Shown here in pieces: positions 25,803 through 34,768 of a stretch of DNA of 37,848 nucleotides. The notes under the pieces are model-generated. The model was not told the origin of the DNA, did no database searches, and saw only the letters and a list, made by a program, of their open reading frames with translations. Each line of letters begins with the position of its first letter. The stretch's first letter is position 1. Source of the stretch: Gammaproteobacteria bacterium (lineage in GTDB: Bacteria; Pseudomonadota; Gammaproteobacteria; Pseudomonadales; Pseudohongiellaceae); the NCBI GenBank assembly GCA_002730035.1, contig PBYU01000103.1:1-37848 (forward strand), written 5' to 3'. Both the position numbers and the translations under genes were made by a program.

Positions 25803-27278
25803 ATGGGGCTCGAAATTGACAACATCGATTTCACTGAAGATGAATTCAATCGATTCAGTGATCGACTCAGATCGAACTTAGACGCGCTGGAGATTTTGTT
25901 AGCACGCCCGGACTTCGGCGATGGCGATCTTTCTTTCGGTGCAGAACTTGAATTGTATATCGTCGATAAAAGTGGACGTCCTTTGCATGTAAACCAGGAA
26001 ATTATTGTACAGCTCGACGACCCTCAATTAACCCTGGAGCTGAATCGCTACAACCTGGAATACAATTTCAAACCCTCACTAAGTAAAGATAGCTGCTTCG
26101 CCACCACCCAGATTGAAGCACTTGCTGCCATCGAAAAAATTAACGCTTGTGCTTCCCAATGGGGTGGCAACGTGGTGCCGATTGGAATATTGCCAACGCT
26201 TGAGCCATCCGATACTGGCTATCATGCGATGACTCCCCTGGCTCGCTTCAAGGCGATCACTCAGGCATTGACAGATATTCGTGGAGGGCCCTTCACAATC
26301 GCCATTGAAGGCGAAGAGACGCTTCAGCTCGCTATGGAGGATGTTACGCTGGAAGGTGCCAACACGTCGTTTCAGGTGCATCTGCGCGTGCCAGCCAGGG
26401 AGTACGCCGATTTTTACAATGCGGTCCAACTCGTAACGCCCCTGGTTGTTGCCATGGCGGCGAATTCACCCACTCTATTCGGCCACCGGCTCTGGCAGGA
26501 AACGCGCATCCCGCTGTTTAAACAATCGATCGATTGTCGGCCCAATGACTCGCTCCACCCGATTCCAGCCAGGGTCAATTTCGGCAATAACTGGATCCGG
26601 GATGGAGCCTTCGAGTTATTTGCCGAGGCTGCATTGCTTTACCGCCCCATCTTGCCGGACTGCAGCGAAGAAGACGCTGTTGCCGTGGCCAGCAGTGGAG
26701 GCACACCACAATTGTACGAACTCAGACTACATCAGGGTTCAATCTGGTTATGGAATCGACCAGTCTTTGACCCCGCAGACGGAGGTCATCTGCGCATAGA
26801 GATGCGCTCGTTTCCAGCCGGGCCATCTATCACTGATATGTTGGCCAACGCTGCACTGACAATCGGACTCGCCAAGTTGATGCAGCCCACTATCAAAAAA
26901 CTATTGCCAGCTATTCCTTTTGCTTATTGTAACGCCAATTTTTATCGGGCAGCCCAGCAAGGCATGTCTGCTGAATTATTCTGGCCTTCATTGACACAAA
27001 ACCAACCTGAATATTATGCCGTTCCAGAAATTCTCGAACGCCTGGTACCTCAGATTCCAGAGCAGCTGAGCAATATGGGATTTATCGAAGCAGACTTTAA
27101 GCCGTTGCTCGAAGTAATTAAGGAACGCCTTGCCACACGCCAGACTGGAGCCGAATGGCAGCTGAACAAACTCGCTGAATTTCGCAAAGATCTGCACAAA
27201 CGAGAGGCACTAACAGCCATGCTGTTGGAATACCAGAAGAATAGCGCTGCAAATATACCCGTCGCGAAGTGGCGATGA
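25803..27278 (+). CDS. GCS2-family carboxylate-amine ligase (glutamate-cysteine ligase-like)
   Basis: A 491-residue ATP-dependent ligase of the GCS2 family, related to YbdK-type and plant-type glutamate-cysteine ligases. Members join the gamma-carboxyl of glutamate, or another acid, to an amine. The metal/substrate-binding FGAELELYIVD (E48, E50) is followed by NRYNLEYNFKPS, GILPTLEPSD, EGANTSFQVHLRVP, the catalytic-core LVVAMAANSPTLFG and a late HLRIEMRSFPAGPS. The true substrate cannot be read from sequence, and glutathione synthesis is only one possibility. ATG 25803 has GGGA upstream; the in-frame TTG 25788 is less likely. Its stop overlaps the start of the zinc hydrolase (ATGA), so the two are coupled. 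Confidence 0.88.
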   Translation: MGLEIDNIDFTEDEFNRFSDRLRSNLDALEILLARPDFGDGDLSFGAELELYIVDKSGRPLHVNQEIIVQLDDPQLTLELNRYNLEYNFKPSLSKDSCFATTQIEALAAIEKINACASQWGGNVVPIGILPTLEPSDTGYHAMTPLARFKAITQALTDIRGGPFTIAIEGEETLQLAMEDVTLEGANTSFQVHLRVPAREYADFYNAVQLVTPLVVAMAANSPTLFGHRLWQETRIPLFKQSIDCRPNDSLHPIPARVNFGNNWIRDGAFELFAEAALLYRPILPDCSEEDAVAVASSGGTPQLYELRLHQGSIWLWNRPVFDPADGGHLRIEMRSFPAGPSITDMLANAALTIGLAKLMQPTIKKLLPAIPFAYCNANFYRAAQQGMSAELFWPSLTQNQPEYYAVPEILERLVPQIPEQLSNMGFIEADFKPLLEVIKERLATRQTGAEWQLNKLAEFRKDLHKREALTAMLLEYQKNSAANIPVAKWR

Positions 27279-28327
27279 TCTCTATGGAGCAATCAACTCA
27301 AGCGCAATTTGGCAAATTTTATTATTGGGAAAACCCACAACCAGACGCCATAGGTCGAACAGTTATCGAGTTTTTGAAGCGACTCCCCGGACCCACCCAC
27401 ATACACGTTACAGGGGCTGATTCCAGCCGCTGCAGGGCGGTTGCAACCTTACTGCATGGCAACGAGCCCTCCGGCCTGCAGGCGGTATTTGAAGCGCTGC
27501 GACAAAGGATAACTCCCATAGTAGACATACACTACTTCATACCCAGCGTTGATGCCGCCAGACAGGCTCCCGGCTTTATTTATCGCATGCTGCCACATCA
27601 GAAAGATCTGAATAGATGTTTCAGGGAACCCTTCGGAGATTCCGAGCAAGACCTGCTCGCCCAGGACTTACTCCAGCGGCTAAAGAAATACAATCCAGAG
27701 TGTGTTATCGATATACACAACACATCCGGATCCAGCCCTTCCTTTGGAGTTACGACATTCATGGATGAGCGTCATGATGCGCTAGCCTCGCTATTTACTC
27801 ACCGAATGATTGTTACTGATCTATTGCTGGGGTCGTTAATGGAGATAAGTGAGGCCATGATGCCAACCGTCACCATTGAATGTGGCGGCGTTGAAGATAC
27901 AGAATCCAGCCTGATGGCCACTGAAGGCCTGTTAAAGTACATCACCTACGCTGATGTTCTGTCGATTAAACACACTGATATGTCACTGGAGTTCTTTCAC
28001 AAACCTCTACGTGTTGAATTACTGGATGGCAGCGACATTGCTTACGGTGATCATAGTCTCATAGATGACGGCGTGACCCTGTTAGCCGATATTGAACACC
28101 ACAACTTTGGATATGTGGGGCCGGACAATCGACTGGGTTTCGTATCCGGTGACTTGGCCGCCAATCTGACCGTGATGGACATTCATGGAAAGGAGAAGCT
28201 GTTTGACTATTTCGTTCTCGAAGAAGGAGAGCTTTACCCTACCCGCCGCCTGAAACTATTCATGGTGACGACAAATCCTGAAATCGCCCGCAAAGACTGC
28301 CTCTTCTATCTGGTGGAAGCCGCTTAA
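27275..28327 (+). CDS. Succinylglutamate desuccinylase/aspartoacylase-family zinc hydrolase
   Basis: A 350-residue M14-like zinc amidohydrolase that cleaves an acyl or aminoacyl amide. Zinc ligands are H61 and E64 in LLHGNEPSG and H148 in VIDIHNTSGSSPSFG, with the catalytic Glu202 in TIECGGVED. These agree with AstE and aspartoacylase, but the rest is divergent and none of the other ast genes is present, so arginine catabolism is unlikely. I chose ATG 27275, which overlaps the TGA of the upstream ligase. GTG 27269 and ATG 27284 are alternatives. Its close coupling with a GCS2 ligase suggests a synthesis/hydrolysis or processing pair for a glutamyl-type amide, which is inference. Confidence 0.85.
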   Translation: MISMEQSTQAQFGKFYYWENPQPDAIGRTVIEFLKRLPGPTHIHVTGADSSRCRAVATLLHGNEPSGLQAVFEALRQRITPIVDIHYFIPSVDAARQAPGFIYRMLPHQKDLNRCFREPFGDSEQDLLAQDLLQRLKKYNPECVIDIHNTSGSSPSFGVTTFMDERHDALASLFTHRMIVTDLLLGSLMEISEAMMPTVTIECGGVEDTESSLMATEGLLKYITYADVLSIKHTDMSLEFFHKPLRVELLDGSDIAYGDHSLIDDGVTLLADIEHHNFGYVGPDNRLGFVSGDLAANLTVMDIHGKEKLFDYFVLEEGELYPTRRLKLFMVTTNPEIARKDCLFYLVEAA

Positions 28328-28335
28328 GATTCGAT

Positions 28336-29862
28336 CTATTTGCTGTTCTTCGGCTCAGGAAACAGGGTCCGCTGCAGCCCGTTACAAACTGTTTCAAGAA
28401 TCTGGATACGGGCAAATTTCTTATCGTTTCCGGCAACAATGGTCCACGGAGTGTGCGCGGTACTAGTATGCGCAACCATATCATTGATGGCTGATTTATA
28501 ATTATCCCATCGTTCCCGATTGCGCCAATCTTCGTCAGTAATCTTGTGTTGCTTGCGCGGATCTTTCTCCCGCTCCTTGAAACGCCGGTACTGTTCGTCC
28601 TTGCTGATGTGAATCCAGAACTTGAATAGCGCCACACCGTGATCGACCAGCTGTTCTTCAAAATCGTTAATTTCCTGATAGGAACGCATCCATTCATGGG
28701 GTTGAGCATACCCTTCAACGCGCTCAACCAGCACCCTGCCATACCAGGAGCGATCGTAAATGGTTACATAACCTGCACGCGGTATATGTCGCCAGAATCG
28801 CCACAGGTAGTGATGGCCTTTCTCTTCATCAGTAGGTGCTGCAATGGGAATGACACGATACAGGCGTGCATCCATGGCTGCAGTCAGGCGCCGGATCGCA
28901 CTGCCTTTTCCACCTGCATCCCATCCTTCAAACACCAGGACGGCATTACGTTTGGCGTTGTACATCTGCCAGACGAGGTCGTGGAGTCCTCGTTGCAACT
29001 TGTTGTTCCGATTCTCATATTCAACCGCAGTCAACGACTGAGTAAGATCAACTGTATCCAGCACCGTAATCTGCGAAGACTTGGCACTGAGCACGTCATG
29101 GATTTTCTGAAAATCTCTAAATCCTGCCGATGGCTCTTCCTGAGGCCTGGATTTAGACTCCTCTGCAAGGCCTGCTTCCATTCGTGCCACGATAGCATCG
29201 CCAACTGAGATATCCCGGTATCTGGGATCCGTGGCTTCGATTATGTGCCAGGGAGCGAAACCTGTATCGGTTAAACGAAGTGCCCGTTCTGAGACCTCAG
29301 CGAAGCGATCATAATTTTTGGAGAACTCCTCCAGTAAAGGAGACTTCTTGAATTTGCTCACCTTGGCTTCATGCTCGAGTCTTTCCTGCTGTACAGATTT
29401 GGACAAATGAAACCACAGCTTGACGATGATATTGCCGTCAGCCGTCAGGGTTCGTTCCAACTCTTCGATCCGTTTTAACTCCTGATCCAGCTCTGCTTCA
29501 TCAATCTTATCGAAGGCAGCGTCCACGAGCGGCTTGGTGTACCAGGAACCAAACATAACGCTTACCGTGCCCTGCATGGGCAAACTCCGCCAGAATTTCC
29601 AGAAACGCGGCCGTTGTCGCTCGTCGTCTGTTTCATCCCAAAAGGCATGTGTTTGTACATCGCGGGTATCGAACCATCGATTGAGACGATCTACAACCTC
29701 GCCTTTACCAGCGCCCTCGACACCCGAAACAATAATTACCAGCGCCTTTCCTGACACGCGCAGCCGTTGCTGCAATTCTAAGCACAGCCGATGAATCTCC
29801 GGTTCGAGTTGTTTGAATTCCTCCTTGGCAAGCGAACGACCCACCTCAGCAGCTTCAAACAT
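28336..29862 (-). CDS. pap: Polyphosphate:AMP phosphotransferase (two PPK2 domains)
   Basis: Transfers phosphate from polyphosphate to AMP (class II PPK2), making ADP without ATP. The 508 residues hold two fused PPK2 domains. The C-terminal domain has an intact Walker A, EGWDAGGKG (residues 312-320), and Walker B DRSWYGR (370-376). The N-terminal domain has SGVEGAGKG (46-54) but the second motif is FGSWYTK (104-110), lacking the acidic and basic residues, so it is probably structural. I chose ATG 29862 because AGGAG lies six bases before it. A longer frame to 30024 has no family support. The gene converges with the zinc hydrolase and faces away from the FtsX permease. Confidence 0.93.
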   Translation of the reverse strand: MFEAAEVGRSLAKEEFKQLEPEIHRLCLELQQRLRVSGKALVIIVSGVEGAGKGEVVDRLNRWFDTRDVQTHAFWDETDDERQRPRFWKFWRSLPMQGTVSVMFGSWYTKPLVDAAFDKIDEAELDQELKRIEELERTLTADGNIIVKLWFHLSKSVQQERLEHEAKVSKFKKSPLLEEFSKNYDRFAEVSERALRLTDTGFAPWHIIEATDPRYRDISVGDAIVARMEAGLAEESKSRPQEEPSAGFRDFQKIHDVLSAKSSQITVLDTVDLTQSLTAVEYENRNNKLQRGLHDLVWQMYNAKRNAVLVFEGWDAGGKGSAIRRLTAAMDARLYRVIPIAAPTDEEKGHHYLWRFWRHIPRAGYVTIYDRSWYGRVLVERVEGYAQPHEWMRSYQEINDFEEQLVDHGVALFKFWIHISKDEQYRRFKEREKDPRKQHKITDEDWRNRERWDNYKSAINDMVAHTSTAHTPWTIVAGNDKKFARIQILETVCNGLQRTLFPEPKNSK

Positions 29863-30050
29863 AGGATCTCCTTCCATAAATAGACTAATCAGGATAACCC
29901 TAGCAGGCTCAGTGTCGATCAGATTGACCTGAGTCAACTGCAGCCAAACCGCGTGAAAAGCCATCGAAAACAGCCCTGAAATATGTAACCTGATTACTAC
30001 TGGTAACGTCCAAATAGAGTTCACTCAATTGAGGGAGAGTCAGAGCTGCC

Positions 30051-32462
30051 ATGTGGAAAAACTACCTGAATATGGTGTTACGGGGCATCTGGAAATACAA
30101 AACATATTCCATCATCAACATACTGGGGCTCGCTGTCGGACTATCCTGCTGCCTGCTTATTCTGCTCTATGTGCAGTATGAACTCAGTTACGATCGATAT
30201 CATGAAAATGTCGAGCGCACCTATCGCGTATCCTTACACGGTGTACTGGCAGGCAATGAGATAAATGCTGTTACCACACCCTACCCAATGGCCGCTGCGC
30301 TTGTTAACGAATTCCCCGAGGTAGCAACCGCCACGAGATTTCGCAAATTCTTCCTCGAGATGCTGGTAAGCGTAGATGATATTCGATACCAGGAAAGTGA
30401 GGTTTTCCATGCTGACCAGGAATTTTTCGAGATATTCGATTACGACTTTATTGCAGGAAGCATGGCAACTGCATTGGAAAATTCCTACTCCGTCGTCATA
30501 ACGGAATCGATCGCGAAAAAATACTTCCCAGACTCTAATGCATTAGGCCAATCCCTCACTTTCAATAACGATCGCGAGTATCAGATAACCGGAGTCATTA
30601 ACGAAGTGCCGGAGAACACTCATTTCCACCCGCAATTCCTGGTGTCGTTCAATTCCGATGAAGATCACGATAGCCCTATCTGGATTAGCAATAATATCGC
30701 CACCTATCTGACTCTGAGGCCGGGGGTCGATGTTACAGAGTTTGCCCCTAAACTGACTGACCTGGTGGACAAGTATGTGGCGCCTCAAATAGAACAAGCA
30801 CTCGGTTTTAGCGTCGAGGAGTTTTTCGCGAGCGGTGGGCGTTATGAATATGATCTGCAACCATTAACTGCAATTCACCTCAACTCCAACATGCAGGGAG
30901 AAATCGAATCGAATGGTAATGCAGCTTATGTCACTACATTTTTGGCGATCGCTCTGTTTGTACTGGCACTTGCGTGTATCAATTTCATGAACCTGTCCAC
31001 TGCGCGGTCGGCTAATCGAGCTAAAGAGATTGGTGTTCGGAAAGTAGTGGGCGCACAACGAGCCCAACTACTGATTCAGTTTATGGCAGAATCGATACTG
31101 ATTAGTTTACTGGCACTGCCCATCGCACTGCCGATAGTCTCGCTGTTACTGCCAGCATTTAATGCCATCACCGAAAGGTCCATGTCACTGGATGTGATAT
31201 TCAGTCTTCAAGCAATGCTGCTTATCAGCTTTTTGACGTTTGCTGTAGGCTGTATTTCGGGTAGTTATCCTGCTCTATACCTTTCGCGTTTTCACCCGCA
31301 AGAAGTACTAAAGGGCAAATTTAGCGGCGGAGCGAAGAGTGCCTGGTTTCGTAGTACCCTGGTCATTTTTCAATTCGCAATCTCCATAGCTTTGGTGGCG
31401 GCTACGCTTATTGTCTACAGTCAACTCGAGTATATGCGTAACAAGCCGCTGGGATTTGAGAAAGAACAACTCCTCCTGGTGCATCGTGCTAGAGCTCTGG
31501 GAGAACAACTGGAGAGTTTCAAAATACGGGTTGCTGCACAGGCAAATGTTCAAGCTGTCAGTTCCAGCGTGCATGTGCCCGGAGTAGAGGTTGATCAAAA
31601 CGTTTATATCCTAGAAGGAGATCCGGCGTCTGAAACCAGGGCGATTTGGGCAACATCCGTCGGCTATGACTACATTGAAACCCTGCAAATCGAAGTACTG
31701 GAAGGACGGTCATTTCCACGTGAGTTTGGTTCGGACGAGACTGCCTACGTAATCAACGAGGCTGCGGCCCGTGAACTAGGTATTGAAGATCCGACCTCCC
31801 ATGGCCTTCTAGAGCCAGATCCTTCCGGCATGCGCAGTGGACCTATTATTGGGATGGTCAAGGATTTTCATTTCGAATCCCTGCATCAGGAGATCCGCCC
31901 CATGCTGTTCCGCTATCAGGAGTTTGCTCGCTACGTAGTAATTCGTGTCCAGGCTGACAATACTCAGCAGACCATCAATGAAGTCGAAGATCTGTGGGAG
32001 GAAATCACTGCAGGCGAACCATTCGAATACTCATTTCTCGATGAAGATTTCGCAAAACTGCATCAAGGAGATCGCAAGATGGGAGAAGTGTTTACCGTTT
32101 TTTCCCTACTGGCCATTCTTATTGCCTGCCTCGGTCTTTACGGCCTCGCCTCCTACACTACTGAGCAACGTACCAAGGAAATTGGAGTGCGCAAGACCTT
32201 GGGTGCTTCTGTGTCAGACATCGTTGTGCTGATTTCCAAGGAATTCATACTGCTGGTATTGATTGCCTTGCTCGCCGCTGTCCCCGTTTGCTATTTTGCG
32301 ATGAGCCAATGGCTGCGACTTTTTTCTTACAGGATCGCAATCCCAATAAGTGCATTCGCTATTGCTGGAGTGTTAGCTCTGATTATCGCCTTTCTGACGG
32401 TGAGCTTTCAGTCAATCAAGACTGCTCTTACCAATCCTGCCTATACGCTGCGAGATGAGTAG
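30051..32462 (+). CDS. Large FtsX-type ABC transporter permease (MacB_PCD plus two FtsX domains)
   Basis: An 803-residue membrane protein with the layout of MacB/LolC-like permeases. One N-terminal helix (about 20-41) is followed by a large periplasmic MacB-type domain and a three-helix FtsX block starting near residue 290 with FMNLSTARSANRAKEIGVRKVVGA. A second periplasmic region and a second FtsX block at the C-terminus follow, with TTEQRTKEIGVRKTLGASVSDIVVLISKEF. Both coupling signatures (KEIGVRK.LGA) are intact. Such permeases normally need an ATPase subunit, and none lies beside it, so a partner is encoded elsewhere or shared. A role in lipoprotein, peptide or stress signalling export is inference. 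Confidence 0.88.
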   Translation: MWKNYLNMVLRGIWKYKTYSIINILGLAVGLSCCLLILLYVQYELSYDRYHENVERTYRVSLHGVLAGNEINAVTTPYPMAAALVNEFPEVATATRFRKFFLEMLVSVDDIRYQESEVFHADQEFFEIFDYDFIAGSMATALENSYSVVITESIAKKYFPDSNALGQSLTFNNDREYQITGVINEVPENTHFHPQFLVSFNSDEDHDSPIWISNNIATYLTLRPGVDVTEFAPKLTDLVDKYVAPQIEQALGFSVEEFFASGGRYEYDLQPLTAIHLNSNMQGEIESNGNAAYVTTFLAIALFVLALACINFMNLSTARSANRAKEIGVRKVVGAQRAQLLIQFMAESILISLLALPIALPIVSLLLPAFNAITERSMSLDVIFSLQAMLLISFLTFAVGCISGSYPALYLSRFHPQEVLKGKFSGGAKSAWFRSTLVIFQFAISIALVAATLIVYSQLEYMRNKPLGFEKEQLLLVHRARALGEQLESFKIRVAAQANVQAVSSSVHVPGVEVDQNVYILEGDPASETRAIWATSVGYDYIETLQIEVLEGRSFPREFGSDETAYVINEAAARELGIEDPTSHGLLEPDPSGMRSGPIIGMVKDFHFESLHQEIRPMLFRYQEFARYVVIRVQADNTQQTINEVEDLWEEITAGEPFEYSFLDEDFAKLHQGDRKMGEVFTVFSLLAILIACLGLYGLASYTTEQRTKEIGVRKTLGASVSDIVVLISKEFILLVLIALLAAVPVCYFAMSQWLRLFSYRIAIPISAFAIAGVLALIIAFLTVSFQSIKTALTNPAYTLRDE

Positions 32463-32782
32463 CTAATTTTACAAAACTCTGCGATATGCAATATAACGGG
32501 TAGTTCAGTGTAGCCTTTGATAAAGCTCGAATAGATGTGTTTTGGCTCGCCTGCAACATCCACTCTAGAGCTGGAAACCAGTAAGCTTCATCAGTCGCCC
32601 GTTTCTGCAAGACCAATGCAACTTTTCAGCCAGGAAAGCCCCTACAAACAGGGGGCTAAAACTGCCCAAATAGGATGTTCTTGGTAGCACAGAAAAATTT
32701 GATAATTTGGGCCACTGGAGACTATCTCTATGCCTTCGGTAATGATTTAATACGCCGCACATTTGACGCTGGATATTTAAAA
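32463..32782. other. 320-base gap between the FtsX permease and the PhoU-like gene
   Basis: No supported gene lies here. A forward frame opening at 32675 joins the downstream PhoU-like gene, but its first 36 residues do not fit the family. The main feature is the hairpin at 32637-32657. I see no clear Pho box. Confidence 0.5.
32637..32657 (+). terminator. GC-rich hairpin after the FtsX permease
   Basis: AGCCCCT at 32637-32643 pairs with AGGGGGCT at 32650-32657 with one bulged G and a six-base loop. It lies between the permease and the PhoU-like gene. No T run follows on either strand, so intrinsic termination is uncertain. It might instead regulate the phosphate genes. Confidence 0.35.
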
Positions 32783-33457
32783 ATGACTAGTCCTCTTGGT
32801 GCACTGTTTGGCCGCTCTCCCATCGGGCCCGTTCAGGTTCATATGGTGAAAGCCCAGAGCTGTATTACCCTGCTTGGAGACTTTCTCGAGGCGAGTTTCA
32901 GCAAAGATTGGCAAAAAGCCGCAGAAATCCAGCAGGCCATTCGAGGCGTAGAAAACGAAGCCGATGCAATCAAGCGAGATATTCGTAACCGCCTTCCCAG
33001 GAGCTTGTGGTTACCCGTGGCGCGAAATGACCTCCTGGAACTTGTGCGAATCCAGGACCGGTTGGCGAACCGGGCCAAGGACATTGCCGGCTTGATGCTA
33101 GGGCGGAAAATGGAAATTCCTGCCGAACTGATTGATGCAGTGCGCGAAAATTATCAGACAAATCTAAATACCTCCGCGCAAGCACTCAAGATTATACATG
33201 AACTTGATGAGCTTCTGGAGACCGGGTTTCGTGGCAAAGAAGCGAATCTAGTCGAAGAACTTGTCGTCGAGCTCGATGAACTGGAACACGAGAGTGATGT
33301 GAGTCAGGTGAAATTGAGATCAATGTTGTTCCAGTTAGAAGGCTCCCTGCTGCCGGTAAATGTGATGTTCCTCTACAAGATTATCGATATGCTGGGCGGT
33401 ATCTCGGATATATCTCAGAAAGTCGGTAGCCTGCTTCTACAACTGGTTGCTCACTAA
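32783..33457 (+). CDS. PhoU-like DUF47 protein, partner of the PiT transporter
   Basis: A 224-residue all-helical protein of the DUF47 (TIGR00153-type) family. It starts like its relatives (LGALFGRSPIGPVQVHM) and carries the characteristic LPRSLWLPVARNDLLELVRIQDRLANRAKDIAGLMLGRKM and ELDELLETGFRGKEANLVEELV. Such proteins contain metal-binding E/D clusters and are encoded with PiT phosphate transporters, thought to control them. I chose ATG 32783 because family members begin here. The ribosome-binding site is poor. The transporter starts 26 bases downstream, so this is a two-gene operon. Confidence 0.94.
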   Translation: MTSPLGALFGRSPIGPVQVHMVKAQSCITLLGDFLEASFSKDWQKAAEIQQAIRGVENEADAIKRDIRNRLPRSLWLPVARNDLLELVRIQDRLANRAKDIAGLMLGRKMEIPAELIDAVRENYQTNLNTSAQALKIIHELDELLETGFRGKEANLVEELVVELDELEHESDVSQVKLRSMLFQLEGSLLPVNVMFLYKIIDMLGGISDISQKVGSLLLQLVAH

Positions 33458-33483
33458 CACACTATTTTCGAGAATCGATCTAC

Positions 33484-34758
33484 ATGCCTGACATAATTTC
33501 ACAATATGGCTTTCTGTTGCTCGCCCTGGGCTGTTCATTCAGCTTTTTTATGGCCTGGGGCGTCGGCGCAAACGATGTCGCAAACGCCATGGGGACCTCT
33601 GTCGGCGCCCGTGCTATCACCATTAAGCAAGCCATAGTCATCGCCATGGTTTTTGAGTTTGCCGGTGCCTGGCTGGCAGGAGGAGAAGTTACTTCGACGA
33701 TCAGGAGTAGCATTATCGACGTCGAGAAAGCTGGATTCGACGAACACCCCGAACTGTTAGTGTACGGTATGCTCTCCTCCTTGCTTGCAGCAGGAATCTG
33801 GCTAGTCTTCGCTTCGAAGCACGGCTGGCCGGTATCCACCACACATTCGATTATTGGTGCCATCATTGGCTTCGCGCTAGTTGGCATATCTGCCGATTCA
33901 GTAATCTGGAGCCAGGTCTGGTCAATCGTGGCTAGCTGGGTTGTTTCCCCACTGTTTTCGGGCTTCATTGCTTTCTGTTTGTTTATGACGGTGCAGCGCC
34001 TGGTACTTGCCACAGACGACCCATTCGAAAATGCCAAGAAATACGTGCCCTACTATATCTTCCTGGTGGGTTTCGTGATCGCCATGGTGACGCTGGTGAA
34101 GGGACTCAAGCATGTTGGGCTGGAGATAACCTTTGGACAGAGTGTGCTCATGGCAGTGCTGTTTGGTTTTTTCACCATGGGCATCGGTATCTTCATGCTG
34201 AAAAGAATCAAGGAAGTCTCCATGCTAAGCAATGAGGATAGATTCAAGAGCGTAGAAAGAGTATTTGCTGTACTGATGATTTTTACTGCCTGTTCGATGG
34301 CCTTCGCCCATGGATCGAATGATGTGGCCAATGCTATTGGTCCGCTGGCGGCAATTAATGGTGTCATACAGAGCGGTGGAGTATTTGCAACGCAGTCAGC
34401 GCTGCCCATGTGGATTCTATTGTTGGGAGCCGTTGGTATTGTCGCTGGACTGGCAACATGGGGTTACCGGGTGATGTCTACAATTGGACGAAACATTACC
34501 GAATTGACACCTAGCCGCGGTTTCGCTGCAGAGTTGGCGGCAGCTACCACTGTAGTTATTGCATCCGGTACCGGTATTCCGGTATCTACAACACACACAC
34601 TAGTTGGTGCAGTCCTAGGCGTAGGTATCGCTCGAGGTATTGGTGCTATCAATCTCAAGATCGTTGGAAAGATCTTTATTTCCTGGATTGTGACACTGCC
34701 CATCGGTGCCGTACTGTCCATCATTTTCTTTTCTATCTTTCAGGCGGTACTGGGTTAG
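33484..34758 (+). CDS. Inorganic phosphate transporter, PiT family
   Basis: A 424-residue inner-membrane low-affinity phosphate transporter, cotransporting metal-phosphate with a cation. The two inverted PiT signatures are clear: GANDVANAMGTSVGA near residues 28-42 and GSNDVANAIGPLAA in the second half, each followed later by a VSTTH motif (WPVSTTHSIIGA and IPVSTTHTLVGA). About ten hydrophobic helices are visible. It is a partner of the preceding PhoU-like protein and lies near polyphosphate:AMP phosphotransferase, consistent with phosphate storage and use. The end is only ten bases from the convergent acyl-CoA synthetase gene. Confidence 0.96.
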   Translation: MPDIISQYGFLLLALGCSFSFFMAWGVGANDVANAMGTSVGARAITIKQAIVIAMVFEFAGAWLAGGEVTSTIRSSIIDVEKAGFDEHPELLVYGMLSSLLAAGIWLVFASKHGWPVSTTHSIIGAIIGFALVGISADSVIWSQVWSIVASWVVSPLFSGFIAFCLFMTVQRLVLATDDPFENAKKYVPYYIFLVGFVIAMVTLVKGLKHVGLEITFGQSVLMAVLFGFFTMGIGIFMLKRIKEVSMLSNEDRFKSVERVFAVLMIFTACSMAFAHGSNDVANAIGPLAAINGVIQSGGVFATQSALPMWILLLGAVGIVAGLATWGYRVMSTIGRNITELTPSRGFAAELAAATTVVIASGTGIPVSTTHTLVGAVLGVGIARGIGAINLKIVGKIFISWIVTLPIGAVLSIIFFSIFQAVLG

Positions 34759-34768
34759 CACAGTATAC

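Noticed and set aside
28639..29208. 189-residue forward frame inside pap
   Set aside because: It overlaps the antisense of an intact PPK2 gene and has no family features.
33480..34037. 185-residue reverse frame antisense to the PiT transporter
   Set aside because: It is rich in residues produced by antisense reading of membrane codons, has no domain, and sits opposite a clear PiT gene.
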